Part shown: piece by piece, positions 16,710 through 26,797 of the stretch
Layout of the letters: each line of letters opens with the position of its first letter
Numbering within the stretch: position 1 is the first letter of the stretch
NCBI GenBank assembly: GCA_016868455.1
Contig: VGGV01000017.1
Coordinates: forward strand, 1 to 53,328
Direction of reading: 5' to 3'
Source of the DNA: Bacteroidota bacterium
Lineage (GTDB): Bacteria > Bacteroidota > Bacteroidia > Chitinophagales > Chitinophagaceae
DNA: 53,328 nt
Notes under the pieces: model-generated
What the model was told of the DNA's origin: nothing
The model's input: only the letters and a program-made list of their open reading frames with translations
Databases searched by the model: none
Position numbers and translations under genes: made by a program

Positions 16710-18548
16710 GTGAAGCACCTCAAAAGCCTTACTAAATATTTCTGGAAATACCGTATCCGCTTTGGCATCGGGGTGCTGTTTGTTTTTCTTTCCAATTATT
16801 TCAACGTACTGTCGCCGCAGGTTACCGGCTTTGTTATTGACTATGTACAGCAGCAACTGCCCGGCTATCAGCCTCCTGCCAGGCCCCCCCGATATGATAT
16901 GCTGGTGACATCCATATCCGGCTGGATTTCGGGCCTGGGATACGGCCCCATCCGGGTGGTGGCCCTCTGCGGTATCACCATACTTACATTGGCTTTGCTC
17001 CGCGGCTTTTTTCTCTTCCTGATGCGGCAGAGCATCATTGTGATGAGCCGCTTTATTGAATATGACCAGAAAAATGAAATCTATAGCCATTACCAGCAAC
17101 TCGACACGGCTTTCTACAAAACACACAGCACCGGCGACCTGATGAACCGCATTGCCGAAGATGTAAGCCGGGTGAGGATGTTTACCGGCCCGGCTGTTAT
17201 GTACCTGGCCAACCTGATGGCAGTTATTTCGCTCAGCGTTTTCTTTATGATTAAAAGGGATGCAGAACTCACCCTGTATGTTCTCATCCCTCTTCCAATA
17301 CTGGCAGTCGTAATTTATTACGTAAACAATACCATTCATAAAAAAAGTGAACGGATACAGGAGTCGCTGTCTGACCTTACCACCAATGCCCAGGAAACCT
17401 ATTCCGGCATCCGGGTGATAAAATCATTTGTGCAGGAAAGAGCCATGCTGGTTTTTTTTACCCGCAACAGTGAAGCGTATAAGAAAAACGCCATCGGCCT
17501 GGCCAGAGTGGAAGCCATTTATTTTCCTTCCATCACCCTGCTTATCGGGCTAAGCACCTTGCTTACCATTATGATCGGGGGCCTGCACCATATTTACCAT
17601 CCCGAAAAAACGGATCTGTCAACCATCGTGGAGTTTGTAATGTATGTGAACATGCTCACTTTTCCGGTCAGTGCCATCGGGCTTACGGCCAGTATGATAC
17701 AGCGGGCTGCAGCTTCTCAAAAAAGAATTGACGAGTTTTTAAATACCCAACCGGCCATCCGGGACCAAAGCGGGGCTGCCCCGGTCCGGCTGAACGGCAA
17801 TATAGTTTTTGACAAGGTGAATTTCATTTACCCGCATACTGGCATCCATGCGCTGAAGAATTTCAGCCTTCGGGTTAAAAAAGGGGAGAAGGTGGCCATT
17901 GTAGGAAGAACCGGCAGCGGCAAATCCACCATCGCCCAGCTTTTGCTCAGAATGTACGACCCCACCGGAGGAAAAATTGAACTGGAAGGAAAAGATATCA
18001 GGCAGATCAGCTTAAAATCACTGCGGGAGCAGATCAGCTATGTGCCGCAGGATGTTTTTCTGTTCAGTGATACGGTAAGCGGCAATATCAGTTTTGGCGT
18101 GCCGGATGCTGAATCCGCACTGGTGGAAACGGCTGCCAGGAAGGCCAGTGTTGACAAAGAAATTGCCCTTTCCCCTCAGCAATATGATACATTGGTGGGT
18201 GAGCGGGGCGTTACCTTAAGCGGTGGCCAAAAACAACGCATCTCTATTGCCCGTGCATTGGTAAAAGAGCCCGGCCTTGTGATATTTGATGATTGCCTGA
18301 GCGCTGTGGATGCCCGGACGGAAAAAACGATAATAAACAACCTGAATGAATACCTGCACGGCAAAACCGCCATCATCATCACCCACCGCATATTTTCCCT
18401 GCTGCATTTTGACAAAATAGTGGTGCTGGACGACGGAGCTATTGCCGAAGAAGGAACCCATGCTGAACTGCTGGCCCGCAAAGGGTATTATGCCGCCATG
18501 TATACCCGCCAGCAAAGGGATGCCGGCAGCATTAACGAACCGGCCTGA
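16710..18548 (+). CDS. ABC exporter half-transporter (MdlA/LmrC-like)
   Basis: A 612-residue type-1 ABC exporter with six hydrophobic segments (residues ~15-330) fused to an ATPase. It contains Walker A GRTGSGKST, signature LSGGQKQR, and a Walker B of LVIFDDCLSAVD. The residue after the Walker B Asp is Asp instead of the catalytic Glu, and the DDxLSAVD form is characteristic of one half of heterodimeric exporters such as MdlA and BmrC. No partner half-transporter is present in the window, so the partner must lie elsewhere or the protein may be a homodimer. Substrate is unknown (lipid or drug by family). Confidence 0.88.
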   Translation: MKHLKSLTKYFWKYRIRFGIGVLFVFLSNYFNVLSPQVTGFVIDYVQQQLPGYQPPARPPRYDMLVTSISGWISGLGYGPIRVVALCGITILTLALLRGFFLFLMRQSIIVMSRFIEYDQKNEIYSHYQQLDTAFYKTHSTGDLMNRIAEDVSRVRMFTGPAVMYLANLMAVISLSVFFMIKRDAELTLYVLIPLPILAVVIYYVNNTIHKKSERIQESLSDLTTNAQETYSGIRVIKSFVQERAMLVFFTRNSEAYKKNAIGLARVEAIYFPSITLLIGLSTLLTIMIGGLHHIYHPEKTDLSTIVEFVMYVNMLTFPVSAIGLTASMIQRAAASQKRIDEFLNTQPAIRDQSGAAPVRLNGNIVFDKVNFIYPHTGIHALKNFSLRVKKGEKVAIVGRTGSGKSTIAQLLLRMYDPTGGKIELEGKDIRQISLKSLREQISYVPQDVFLFSDTVSGNISFGVPDAESALVETAARKASVDKEIALSPQQYDTLVGERGVTLSGGQKQRISIARALVKEPGLVIFDDCLSAVDARTEKTIINNLNEYLHGKTAIIITHRIFSLLHFDKIVVLDDGAIAEEGTHAELLARKGYYAAMYTRQQRDAGSINEPA

Positions 18549-18577
18549 AATAAAAGGGATTCAGGGGCTGAAAGCAT

Positions 18578-18607
18578 TTGGCTGATTCAAAAACATATCT
18601 ATATTTG
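18578..18607 (+). promoter_or_regulatory. Bacteroidota promoter of the PUR-protein gene
   Basis: TTG (18578-18580), a 19-nt spacer and TATATTTG (18600-18607) fit the consensus exactly. The start codon at 18655 would have a leader of about 40 nt. Confidence 0.75.
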
Positions 18608-18654
18608 TGGCTTCCAGAACCAAACTAATTCCTTAACTGCTAAAAACTTAGAAA

Positions 18655-19119
18655 GTGGCGTACGAGAACAACGACAAGAAACCTGCTTTTGCAGATGCTT
18701 CGGCGGGGAAAGCGGAGAGTATTTACAGCAAACGCATCAGGGCCGGTAAAAGAAGAACTTACTTCTTCGATGTAAGGGCCACAAGGGGCAATGATTACTA
18801 TCTTACCATTACCGAAAGCCGGAAGCGTTTTGATGACAACGGGTACGACCGCCATAAAATTTTCCTGTACAAAGAGGATTTCAACAAATTTATTAAGGCG
18901 CTGGGCGAAGCGGTGGATTATGTGAAGACGGAACTGATGCCCGACTTTGATTTTGATGCCTTCAACCATGATGAAAACCCGGAGGATGGCAAGCCTGTTA
19001 CAGCTGAAAACGGCCAGCCGGAAGCTGCCCAATCTGTGGCTGCAACCGATAATCCGGCAACGGTTGAAAGCCAGGCTGCTGCTCCCGAAAAAGGGGCAGA
19101 AGAAGTGGATAAATGGTGA
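18655..19119 (+). CDS. DUF3276/PUR-family nucleic-acid-binding protein
   Basis: The 154-residue protein belongs to the PUR-alpha-like DUF3276 family, conserved in Bacteroidota and known to bind single-stranded nucleic acid. The core runs from YSKRIRAGKRRTYFFDV (about residue 23) to YVKTELMPDFDFD (about 100). A low-complexity acidic/Ala-rich tail of about 45 residues follows. The start is GTG (18655); no ATG precedes the conserved region. Residues 9-19 (PAFADASAGKA) look like an inserted repeat-encoded peptide, absent from usual family members. A consensus promoter lies upstream. Confidence 0.85.
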   Translation: MAYENNDKKPAFADASAGKAESIYSKRIRAGKRRTYFFDVRATRGNDYYLTITESRKRFDDNGYDRHKIFLYKEDFNKFIKALGEAVDYVKTELMPDFDFDAFNHDENPEDGKPVTAENGQPEAAQSVAATDNPATVESQAAAPEKGAEEVDKW

Positions 19120-19172
19120 GGCTTATTTTTTTTATTAATATTCTAAAAAAATCTATCTTACGTCCCGGTTTC

Positions 19173-19194
19173 CGGGTGCTGACTGCTGCACCCG
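19173..19194 (+). other. Hairpin in the leader of the T9SS cargo gene
   Basis: CGGGTGC-TGACTGCT-GCACCCG makes a 7-bp stem 27 nt before the start codon. Whether it regulates is unknown. Confidence 0.3.
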
Positions 19195-19221
19195 TTCCAA
19201 TCATCACTTAAAATACACAAT

Positions 19222-22200
19222 ATGCAACCAAAATTTACGCTAAGAAATTTATGGTATTTCTGCGCTAAAACGGTTTCACTCGTAATCGTTTTTGCGTTGC
19301 TGAACCAGGTCTCTTTTGCTCAGGAAAAACCTGTTATACCACCTCACAAGGTGATCAAAACTCCTGAACAAAGACTGGCAGAAGAACAAAAACTGATGGC
19401 GGCCGACAATGATGCCGGTTTGCCTAACCGCAAAATTGAAATCAAAGACCCCAATGCGCCACAGGCTATCTGTACCACATGGACGGGCTCAGTAGGGCCA
19501 GCAAACACACCCACTTCGTTAAGGGCATTCAGGGATGGTGTTCCCTCTACTCCCTGCGGAACCCCCGGTACCTGTACACCAGGTTTAGGCGGTGCATTAC
19601 ATTATGTACAGCATAGCTGGACCAACCCGGTAAATGCCGTGCAGTGCGTTACTGTTAATTTTACCAACCCCAGCGGTGCCCAATTTAGTTTTGTAACTGC
19701 ACACAATGGATCCGTTGTACTTACTGATCTATGCCAAAACTGGCTGGGCGACCCCGGTTCCAGTGCCTTATCTGGTGCAACTATTACTTTCCAGATCAAC
19801 GCACCGGCTTTGGCTAACATTATTTTTCACGTAACCAATATAGTTGCCGGCCAAACTGCCAACTATTCAATAAGTGTTGATGCACCTCTGTGTACACCTC
19901 CAGCTCCCTGTGCAGGAACACCCAACCCGGGTAATACCATTGCATCTGTTAGCGCTGCATGCCCCACCACACCTGTTAACCTTTCACTCCAGAATGGAAC
20001 TCCGGGTTCAGGCGTTACTTATCAATGGCAAACAGCACCTTCAGCAAGCGGTCCCTGGACTAATGCAGGTCCTAACGCACCTACATGGGCAGCTACCCAA
20101 ACTGTTGCTACCTGCTACAGGTGCATCGTTACCTGTACCAACAGCGGTAATTCAGGAACATCAACCCCGGTATGCGTAGCACAAAATCCTTTCCTGGCAT
20201 GTTACTGCGCCAGCGCCGCCGCCAGCAATGCGGATGAAGACATATTCAATGTTACCTATGGTTCACTTAATCAGACCTCAAATTGCGCCACAGTTGCCCC
20301 GGGCCCCGGAAGTATCAACCGTCGTTATTCCAATTACAGGAATATTGGTCCGCCACCTGTGGCCAATGGCGCTGTAGTTACCGGAACATTACCTATTTCA
20401 GTAGAAGTAGGTACCTGCGGCGGTAACTTCGGCAGTGCAGTAGGTGTGTGGATTGACATGAACCAGAATGGAAACTTCGAGCATCCCGGTGAAAGGGTTT
20501 TCCTTTCCAACACGGTAACCGGCCCGCATTTTGCCACCGGCAATGCCACTATTGCTGGAACAGCTTTAATCGGTCTTACCGGTATGAGGGTGATCAATGT
20601 GGAAACAGGCAACCCAGCGGGAATTACGCCCTGCGGCCCTTACACCTGGGGTGAAACGGAAGATTACATCATCAATATTCAGCCTTGTGTACCTATTCTC
20701 AGTGTAACGGGACCAACTACATTTACAGCACAATGTTCCGGTACAGGCACACTTACTAACAGCGCCGGCTCTGCTTCCTTCCCCACCTGGAGATGGGAGT
20801 ACCGGGTGAATGCCAGCAGTCCCTGGCAGGGATTCCTGAATCCTGGCGACCTGGGCGGTGTGGTGGTAAGCGCCAATACAGCATCATTGCAACTGACGGC
20901 TGTTCCCAACTCGCTGAATGGTTACCAGTTCAGGGCTGTAGTTTCCAATCCCTGTACAGCGGTTGATTTCGGTCCTCTAGCAACCTTGTCCGTTGTTCCG
21001 GTAGTAGCCCTGCTGAGCCCTTCTGCAACTACTACAATTTGCAACGGCACCATTCAGCCGATTTCGCTGAACAATTCTTCTACGTCAACCACAGCAACTT
21101 TCAATGCCACTGGTTTACCGATAGCAATACCTGATGCCAACCTTGCAGGTATCAGCAGTACCATTACAACTTCAGGTTTGCCCGCCACCAACTATGTGGT
21201 ATCGGATATCAGGGTAAGAATAAGCATACCGGCCCATACCTGGATCGGCGACCTTGTAATGACGCTGCAGGCGCCAAATGGTAACAGGATAAATCTTGAT
21301 TTCTATCTGTCAGCCACCGGTAATGGTATCGTTGGTATGAACGGAACAGTTATCCGCCAAAGTGGTGGTGCTGCTCTGGGAACTGCTACAAACGGAACCG
21401 TGGGTAACTTTAGGGCTGATCTGGCCGGTCCTGCCGCCAATTTCTTTGGGGCGCCATCCGGTTCTACCGGCTTCCTGCCAAATCAGATAACCTGGGCATC
21501 GCTCCATTCAATATTGAATGGCGGCTGGACGCTCAGAATTGCTGATGCATTTGGCGGTGATACCGGTTCACTGACTGCCTGGTCGCTTGAAATAATATAT
21601 GGTGTTCCGGCTACTGGAGTTTGGACATCCACACCTGCAGCGCCCAATACCATGTTTACAGACCCGGCCGCAACTGTAGCATATGTATCAGGAACTCTGG
21701 TTAATACAATTTATGTGAGGCCCGCAGTGAATACGCAGTATTGCGTGGTTTATAGCACAACTTCTCCTGCATGTACAAGTATTCCCACTTGTGTTAATAT
21801 TAATGTTGTAAATCCGTTGGGCACAGTTGTTCAACCCAGCAGCAGTGCTGTTTGTGTTGGCGGTACCGGATCGTTCACTGTAACTGCATCGGGCGGGCCA
21901 TTCGGTTATCAATGGCAGGAAACAAGAAACAATGGTTTAACCTGGAGTAACGTTACCAACGGCGGTGTATATTCCGGCGCCACTACCAGTACGCTTACTT
22001 TAACAGGCGTTACCCGTTCAGCTCCGGTTGATATGAACAACTTCAGGTATCGTTGTAATGTGAACACAGCGCCTTGCCCCGGAAGCTTTACTACCAACGA
22101 AGCCACGCTGACAGTAAATGCCCTGCCTACGGTTACCATTTCTGCAACCGACCTGGCATTGCTGCCCAACCAGACATCAACGGTCAGTGCAACCAGCAGC

Positions 22201-22659
22201 CCCGCTCCGAACGCTGTGCCTAACTGGGCATGGACAAGGAACGGCGCCCCGATTGCCGGCGCTGCAACCAGCAGTGTAGTGGCTGCTATCGACAGGCTGG
22301 GAGTGTACCAGGCTACCGTAACCGACATCAACGGCTGCCGCAACTCATCCAACCAGTTGCTGATCGAAGCCGAAGCCGGTGATAAACTCTGGATTTATCC
22401 TAACCCGACCAGCGGTGCATTCCAGATCAGGCTGTACTATCCGGGTGTGGTATCTGAAAAGAGAAGGATCCAGATCTTCAACTCAGCCGGTGAGGAAGTG
22501 ATGAGCCGCGACATCTTCCTGTCCAACATATCATCACCCCGCTACCAGCGCTTTGATGTGGATCTTGGCTTCCAGCCGGCCGGTGTTTACCTGGTAAGGG
22601 TAATTGACCTCTTCTCGAAGAAGTCGGTATCCGGTTTCGTAATCAAGCAAACGAAATAA
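19222..22659 (+). CDS. Large secreted protein with GEVED and P-type domains, T9SS type A tail
   Basis: The 1145-residue protein starts with a signal peptide (about residues 1-34, ending SFAQ). A GEVED-type domain spans about residues 370-485 (WIDMNQNGNF and WGETEDY). A proprotein-convertase P-like domain lies at about 640-790 (TWIGDLVMTLQAPNG, GDTGSLTAWSLEI). Two Ig-like cysteine-bearing modules have TYQWQ and GYQWQ motifs. The C-terminal ~90 residues (WIYPNPTSGAFQI to the end) are a type A T9SS sorting domain, so it should be exported through the outer membrane and anchored or released. It likely serves as an adhesin or surface-coat protein; the exact role is unknown. The frame is intact over 3.4 kb. 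Confidence 0.9.
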   Translation: MQPKFTLRNLWYFCAKTVSLVIVFALLNQVSFAQEKPVIPPHKVIKTPEQRLAEEQKLMAADNDAGLPNRKIEIKDPNAPQAICTTWTGSVGPANTPTSLRAFRDGVPSTPCGTPGTCTPGLGGALHYVQHSWTNPVNAVQCVTVNFTNPSGAQFSFVTAHNGSVVLTDLCQNWLGDPGSSALSGATITFQINAPALANIIFHVTNIVAGQTANYSISVDAPLCTPPAPCAGTPNPGNTIASVSAACPTTPVNLSLQNGTPGSGVTYQWQTAPSASGPWTNAGPNAPTWAATQTVATCYRCIVTCTNSGNSGTSTPVCVAQNPFLACYCASAAASNADEDIFNVTYGSLNQTSNCATVAPGPGSINRRYSNYRNIGPPPVANGAVVTGTLPISVEVGTCGGNFGSAVGVWIDMNQNGNFEHPGERVFLSNTVTGPHFATGNATIAGTALIGLTGMRVINVETGNPAGITPCGPYTWGETEDYIINIQPCVPILSVTGPTTFTAQCSGTGTLTNSAGSASFPTWRWEYRVNASSPWQGFLNPGDLGGVVVSANTASLQLTAVPNSLNGYQFRAVVSNPCTAVDFGPLATLSVVPVVALLSPSATTTICNGTIQPISLNNSSTSTTATFNATGLPIAIPDANLAGISSTITTSGLPATNYVVSDIRVRISIPAHTWIGDLVMTLQAPNGNRINLDFYLSATGNGIVGMNGTVIRQSGGAALGTATNGTVGNFRADLAGPAANFFGAPSGSTGFLPNQITWASLHSILNGGWTLRIADAFGGDTGSLTAWSLEIIYGVPATGVWTSTPAAPNTMFTDPAATVAYVSGTLVNTIYVRPAVNTQYCVVYSTTSPACTSIPTCVNINVVNPLGTVVQPSSSAVCVGGTGSFTVTASGGPFGYQWQETRNNGLTWSNVTNGGVYSGATTSTLTLTGVTRSAPVDMNNFRYRCNVNTAPCPGSFTTNEATLTVNALPTVTISATDLALLPNQTSTVSATSSPAPNAVPNWAWTRNGAPIAGAATSSVVAAIDRLGVYQATVTDINGCRNSSNQLLIEAEAGDKLWIYPNPTSGAFQIRLYYPGVVSEKRRIQIFNSAGEEVMSRDIFLSNISSPRYQRFDVDLGFQPAGVYLVRVIDLFSKKSVSGFVIKQTK

Positions 22660-22683
22660 CGGTCATACAACCTTAGATACTCA

Positions 22684-22713
22684 AATCCCCCTGCACCGCA
22701 GGGGGATTTTTTT
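22684..22713 (+). terminator. Rho-independent terminator
   Basis: AATCCCCCTGC-ACC-GCAGGGGGATT (22684-22708) is followed by TTTTT. It ends the T9SS cargo transcript. The remainder of 22714-22830 shows nothing recognisable. Confidence 0.92.
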
Positions 22714-22830
22714 GTATTGATTTTTTTGCTTCAGGATTTATAAACTGGAAAAGATTGGTTGAAATGCTGCGAATGGACGGTAGATATTTTATTCCTTATT
22801 TCACCGGCTATACTTTTATTAAAATGAAAG

Positions 22831-24483
22831 TTATTCTTTCATTTCCTTCCAGACATTGATCAGGCCGCTGGTGGATGCATCAGGGTCAGTAACAGGTCCT
22901 TCCTGTCGCAGTTCCGGCAGGATTTTATTTGCAAGCTGCTTGCCCAACTCCACACCCCATTGGTCAAAGCTGTAGATATTCCAGATCAATCCCTGCACAA
23001 ATATTTTATGCTCATAGAGGGCAATCAGCTCACCGAGGGTAAAGGGAGTGATTTTTTTTATGAGGATTGAATTGGTGGGTTTATTGCCGGTAAATATTTT
23101 ATAAGGCAGCAGTTTTGCAATTTGTTCATTGCTGAGCCCGGCCGCTTCCAGTTCTTTTTCGGTTTCTTCTTCTGTTTTTCCGTTCATCAGCGCTTTGGTT
23201 TGAGCAAAATAATTACTCAGCAGTTTCAGGTGATGGTCGCCAACGGGAATATGGCTTTGCGCAGCGGCAATAAAATCGCATGGAACGAAAGGGGTGCCCT
23301 GGTGCAGCAGCTGGTAAAAGGCATGCTGGCCGTTGGTGCCGGGTTCGCCCCAGATAACGGGGCCTGTGGAATATTCAACCGCCTCGCCATTGCGGTCAGT
23401 GCTTTTGCCATTGCTTTCCATATTGGCTTGCTGAAGATAAGCCGGGAACCGGTGCATATACTGGTCGTAGGGCAGGAGGGCTTCAGACTGCACTCCGAAG
23501 AAATTAGTGTACCAAATGCCCAGCAGCGCCATTATTACCGGTATGTTTTTTTCAAATGGCGAGGATGCAAAATGTTCATCGGTGTGATGGGCGCCTTTCA
23601 GCAGCTCTTCAAAATTGCTGAACCCGGTGGTCAGTGCGATGGATAAGCCGATGGAACTCCACAGGGAATAGCGGCCGCCCACCCAATCCCAAAACTCAAA
23701 CATATTTTTCTTGTCTATTCCAAATGCCGTTACTTCTTTTTCATTGGTGCTGACAGCTGCAAAATGCCGGGCGATGTATTTTTCTTTGCAGGCATGCCGC
23801 AGGAACCATTCCCTTGCTGTTCGGGCATTGGTCATGGTTTCCTGTGTGGTAAAGGTTTTGGAGGCTATAATGAACAGGGTTCGTCCGGGGGTTATCTTTT
23901 TCAGCGTTTCGCTAATATGGGTACCGTCCACATTGGAAACAAAAAAGGTCTCCATTCCTTTTTTCCAACAGGGTTTTAATGCTTCTGTTGCCATCAACGG
24001 GCCCAGGTCGCTGCCACCGATTCCGATATTGACGATGTATTTTATTTTTTTTCCGGTATAACCCCTCCATTTGCCGCTATGCACTGCATTGCAAAACTTC
24101 TTCATTTTTTGCAGCGCCATTTTCACATCAGGCATCACATCACCTCCTTCGGCATAAACAGGTTTCCCGGAAAAATTGCGAAGGGCGGTATGCAGCACGG
24201 GTCTTTTTTCCGTTTCATTGATCGCAGCGCCATTGAACATGGCGCTTATTCCCTCCTTCACCCGGCATTCATCAGCCAGTTGCAGCAGCAGCTTTATGGT
24301 TTCCTCCTTAATGATGTTTTTGGAATAATCGAACACAAGGTCTTTAAGACAGAGAGAATATTTTTTGAAACGGTCATCGTCTTTACGGAAAAGTTCCCGC
24401 ATATGCACCTTCTTCATTTCACCGGCGTGCTGCTGTAGCAGCTGCCAGGCCGGGGTGGTGGTGGGGTTTATTTTGGGGAGCAT
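22831..24483 (-). CDS. pgi: Glucose-6-phosphate isomerase
   Basis: The 550-residue enzyme interconverts glucose 6-phosphate and fructose 6-phosphate. Visible family motifs are the substrate-binding [18 protein letters not shown], the [12 protein letters not shown] signature, and the C-terminal signature [11 protein letters not shown]. Length agrees with the long-form PGI family. It lies 10 nt downstream of ltaE, so the two probably share a transcript. The frame is intact. Confidence 0.97.
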   Translation of the reverse strand: MLPKINPTTTPAWQLLQQHAGEMKKVHMRELFRKDDDRFKKYSLCLKDLVFDYSKNIIKEETIKLLLQLADECRVKEGISAMFNGAAINETEKRPVLHTALRNFSGKPVYAEGGDVMPDVKMALQKMKKFCNAVHSGKWRGYTGKKIKYIVNIGIGGSDLGPLMATEALKPCWKKGMETFFVSNVDGTHISETLKKITPGRTLFIIASKTFTTQETMTNARTAREWFLRHACKEKYIARHFAAVSTNEKEVTAFGIDKKNMFEFWDWVGGRYSLWSSIGLSIALTTGFSNFEELLKGAHHTDEHFASSPFEKNIPVIMALLGIWYTNFFGVQSEALLPYDQYMHRFPAYLQQANMESNGKSTDRNGEAVEYSTGPVIWGEPGTNGQHAFYQLLHQGTPFVPCDFIAAAQSHIPVGDHHLKLLSNYFAQTKALMNGKTEEETEKELEAAGLSNEQIAKLLPYKIFTGNKPTNSILIKKITPFTLGELIALYEHKIFVQGLIWNIYSFDQWGVELGKQLANKILPELRQEGPVTDPDASTSGLINVWKEMKE

Positions 24484-24493
24484 GGGATATAGG

Positions 24494-25513
24494 TTATTTG
24501 AGGGATTGAAAAGCAGTTATTGTTTTACTTACCATAACTTTTGTTATATCCAAATGCACCACCAGCCTTACCCGGCTGGGTGAGATGGCATAACCCAGGA
24601 TATTTTCTTCTTTCAGCACTGCCACCAAATCCGGGGCGCTTCGCCCTTCCTTCAGTTCAAAGATGATGATATTGGTTTCAACGGGCAATATCATTTTTAC
24701 AAAATCTTTTTTGGATATGGCCTCAGCAATCTGTTTTGAATGAGCATGGTCTTCGGCAAGACGTTCAATATTATTTTGCAGCGCATATATTCCGGCAGCC
24801 GCAAGGAACCCTGCCTGCCGCATGCCACCACCAAAAACTTTTCTTACTCTTCTTGCCTTTTTAATAAAATCCTTTCGGCCCAGCAATAAACTCCCCACCG
24901 GGCATCCGAGGCTTTTACTGAGGCAAACTGAAATACTGTCAAATACTTCGCCGTATTGCCTTGGGTTTTCTTTTTTGGCAACAAGCGCATTCCATAACCG
25001 GGCGCCATCGAGATGAAAAGCGAGGCCTTTTTCCCTGCAAACAGCCTGTATTTTTTTTATCTCATTAAAATCATAACAACTGCCCCCGCCGCGGTTGCTT
25101 GTATTTTCCAATGAAACAAGGCTGGTATGCGGCCGGTGGGGGTCATCCGGCTGAATGGAAACCAATACCTGCTCAGCAGTTATTCTTCCCAGGTCTCCCT
25201 TCAGCAATTTTACCGACGCAGAGGAGTTAAATGCAATACCGCCGCCTTCGTACTGATAGATATGGGATGTTTCATCACAGATCACCTCATCACCCGGCTG
25301 GGTGTGGCACTTGATGGCGATTTGATTGGTCATGGTTCCGGAAGGGCAGAAGAGGGCGGCTTCCATTCCAAACATTCCGGCAACCCAATTTTCCAGTTCA
25401 TTGATGGAAGGGTCTTCTCCAAACACATCATCCCCAACCGGGGCCTTCATCATGGCCTCCAGCATACCCAGGGAGGGTTTTGTAACAGTATCCGATCTGA
25501 AATCAATGATCAT
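24494..25513 (-). CDS. ltaE: Low-specificity L-threonine aldolase
   Basis: A PLP enzyme that splits L-threonine or allo-threonine into glycine and acetaldehyde. The start at ATG 25513 gives the standard N-terminus [13 protein letters not shown]; six extra codons are open upstream. The PLP-binding lysine is in [14 protein letters not shown] (about residue 198), and [10 protein letters not shown] (about 167) holds the conserved Asp and Arg. [12 protein letters not shown] matches the family's N-terminal signature. It is first in a two-gene unit with pgi. Confidence 0.95.
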   Translation of the reverse strand: MIIDFRSDTVTKPSLGMLEAMMKAPVGDDVFGEDPSINELENWVAGMFGMEAALFCPSGTMTNQIAIKCHTQPGDEVICDETSHIYQYEGGGIAFNSSASVKLLKGDLGRITAEQVLVSIQPDDPHRPHTSLVSLENTSNRGGGSCYDFNEIKKIQAVCREKGLAFHLDGARLWNALVAKKENPRQYGEVFDSISVCLSKSLGCPVGSLLLGRKDFIKKARRVRKVFGGGMRQAGFLAAAGIYALQNNIERLAEDHAHSKQIAEAISKKDFVKMILPVETNIIIFELKEGRSAPDLVAVLKEENILGYAISPSRVRLVVHLDITKVMVSKTITAFQSLK

Positions 25514-25624
25514 CTGCTGATTTTCATGCAATATACTACATCACAGTACTTAGTTTATCCCCCAAATTAAACGGTTGGCGAAGTGAGGGGTGCATTAAAA
25601 TACGGTTTTGCTATCTTGCCCGGA

Positions 25625-26797
25625 ATGAAAGAACCGGGTTTATTATTTTATCTTATCCTGATAGCAGCATGCCTGCTTCTGGTGATGGCGGGGGCATTTT
25701 TTCTCGCAAGGTTTAATAATCTCTTTAAAGGCAGTGTACGCAACGAACTGCTTCGCAAAAACATACTGGTCTGGCTGATTATCTTCTGCCTGTCGGGTGC
25801 CTTATCACCTATGGGCGGAGGTTTCTATTATATAGTGTACAAATTCGGCTGGTGGGGTATGATCATCGGCCATTTCATTTCTACCACAGCCAATACCTTA
25901 TTTACTTATAACGCAGCCCGGTTTGTGGCTGAGCATAAACGGATAAAGCAGCTTTCTTTTTTCAGGCATAAGCTGCTGATTGTAGTGGTAGTAACGGTAA
26001 TGGCGTTGCTGGTAAACGTACCTTTTGCCTATTGGATATATGACACTAAGGAAATGGCTGAGTATATCAAGTACTCCTATGTATCAAGCATCTATTTTGG
26101 AGCAACCACCGGTCTTATCTATACTTTGCTCAGCTACCTTGACCTGGAACGAAAACGGAAATTTGATGAAAAAGAACTGGAGCTTTCCCGCCTGCGGGAA
26201 CTGAAAACAAAAGCCGAACTGGATGCGCTGCATTCCAAAATCAATCCTCATTTTTTATACAATGCCTTGAACTCGATTGCTGATTTATCTGTTACCGATG
26301 GAAAGAAAGCAAGAAAAATGACGGTGGCCCTGGCAGATTTGTTCCGCTACAGCATCAATTACAGCGATCATAATTATTCTACTGTAAAAGAAGAAGCCGA
26401 AATGGCCGAGGTATACCTGCAGATTGAAAAAATAAGGTTTGAAGACAAACTGAATTACTCGCTGAATATTGATAAAGAACTGAACCATTACCTGGTACCC
26501 AGGTTTGTATTGCAGCCGGTGGTGGAAAATGCAGTGAAGCATGGACTGAAGGCAACGGGAAAAATGACCGAAATTCTGATTGATGTGAAAAAAAACGGTA
26601 CCGGCCTGCTATTGGTTGTTGCCGACAACGGGCCGTTATTTCCGGCCGAACTTTCACCGGGCTACGGCGTGAAAAGCATGTTTGATAAACTGGATTTGCT
26701 TTTTCCGGGTCAGTATGAAGTTCATTTTGCCAATGAACCGCGGAAAGAAGTAAGAATATCTATAAATAAGCTGATGAAAGATGAGCAAACTGTTTAA
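25625..26797 (+). CDS. LytS/YehU-type sensor histidine kinase
   Basis: A 390-residue membrane kinase with about four to five hydrophobic segments in residues 1-170. A short coiled linker (ELSRLRELKTKAELDALHSK) leads to the His_kinase domain. The phospho-accepting histidine is in KINPHFLYNALNSIADL (about residue 208), and the ATP-lid motifs VVENAVKHG and VVADNGP follow. The frame is open 14 codons upstream, but ATG 25625 is preferred because a TATCTTGC promoter-like box sits at 25612-25619, which would make the message nearly leaderless. The gene overlaps the response regulator by 17 nt, typical of a coupled pair. Confidence 0.9.
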   Translation: MKEPGLLFYLILIAACLLLVMAGAFFLARFNNLFKGSVRNELLRKNILVWLIIFCLSGALSPMGGGFYYIVYKFGWWGMIIGHFISTTANTLFTYNAARFVAEHKRIKQLSFFRHKLLIVVVVTVMALLVNVPFAYWIYDTKEMAEYIKYSYVSSIYFGATTGLIYTLLSYLDLERKRKFDEKELELSRLRELKTKAELDALHSKINPHFLYNALNSIADLSVTDGKKARKMTVALADLFRYSINYSDHNYSTVKEEAEMAEVYLQIEKIRFEDKLNYSLNIDKELNHYLVPRFVLQPVVENAVKHGLKATGKMTEILIDVKKNGTGLLLVVADNGPLFPAELSPGYGVKSMFDKLDLLFPGQYEVHFANEPRKEVRISINKLMKDEQTV

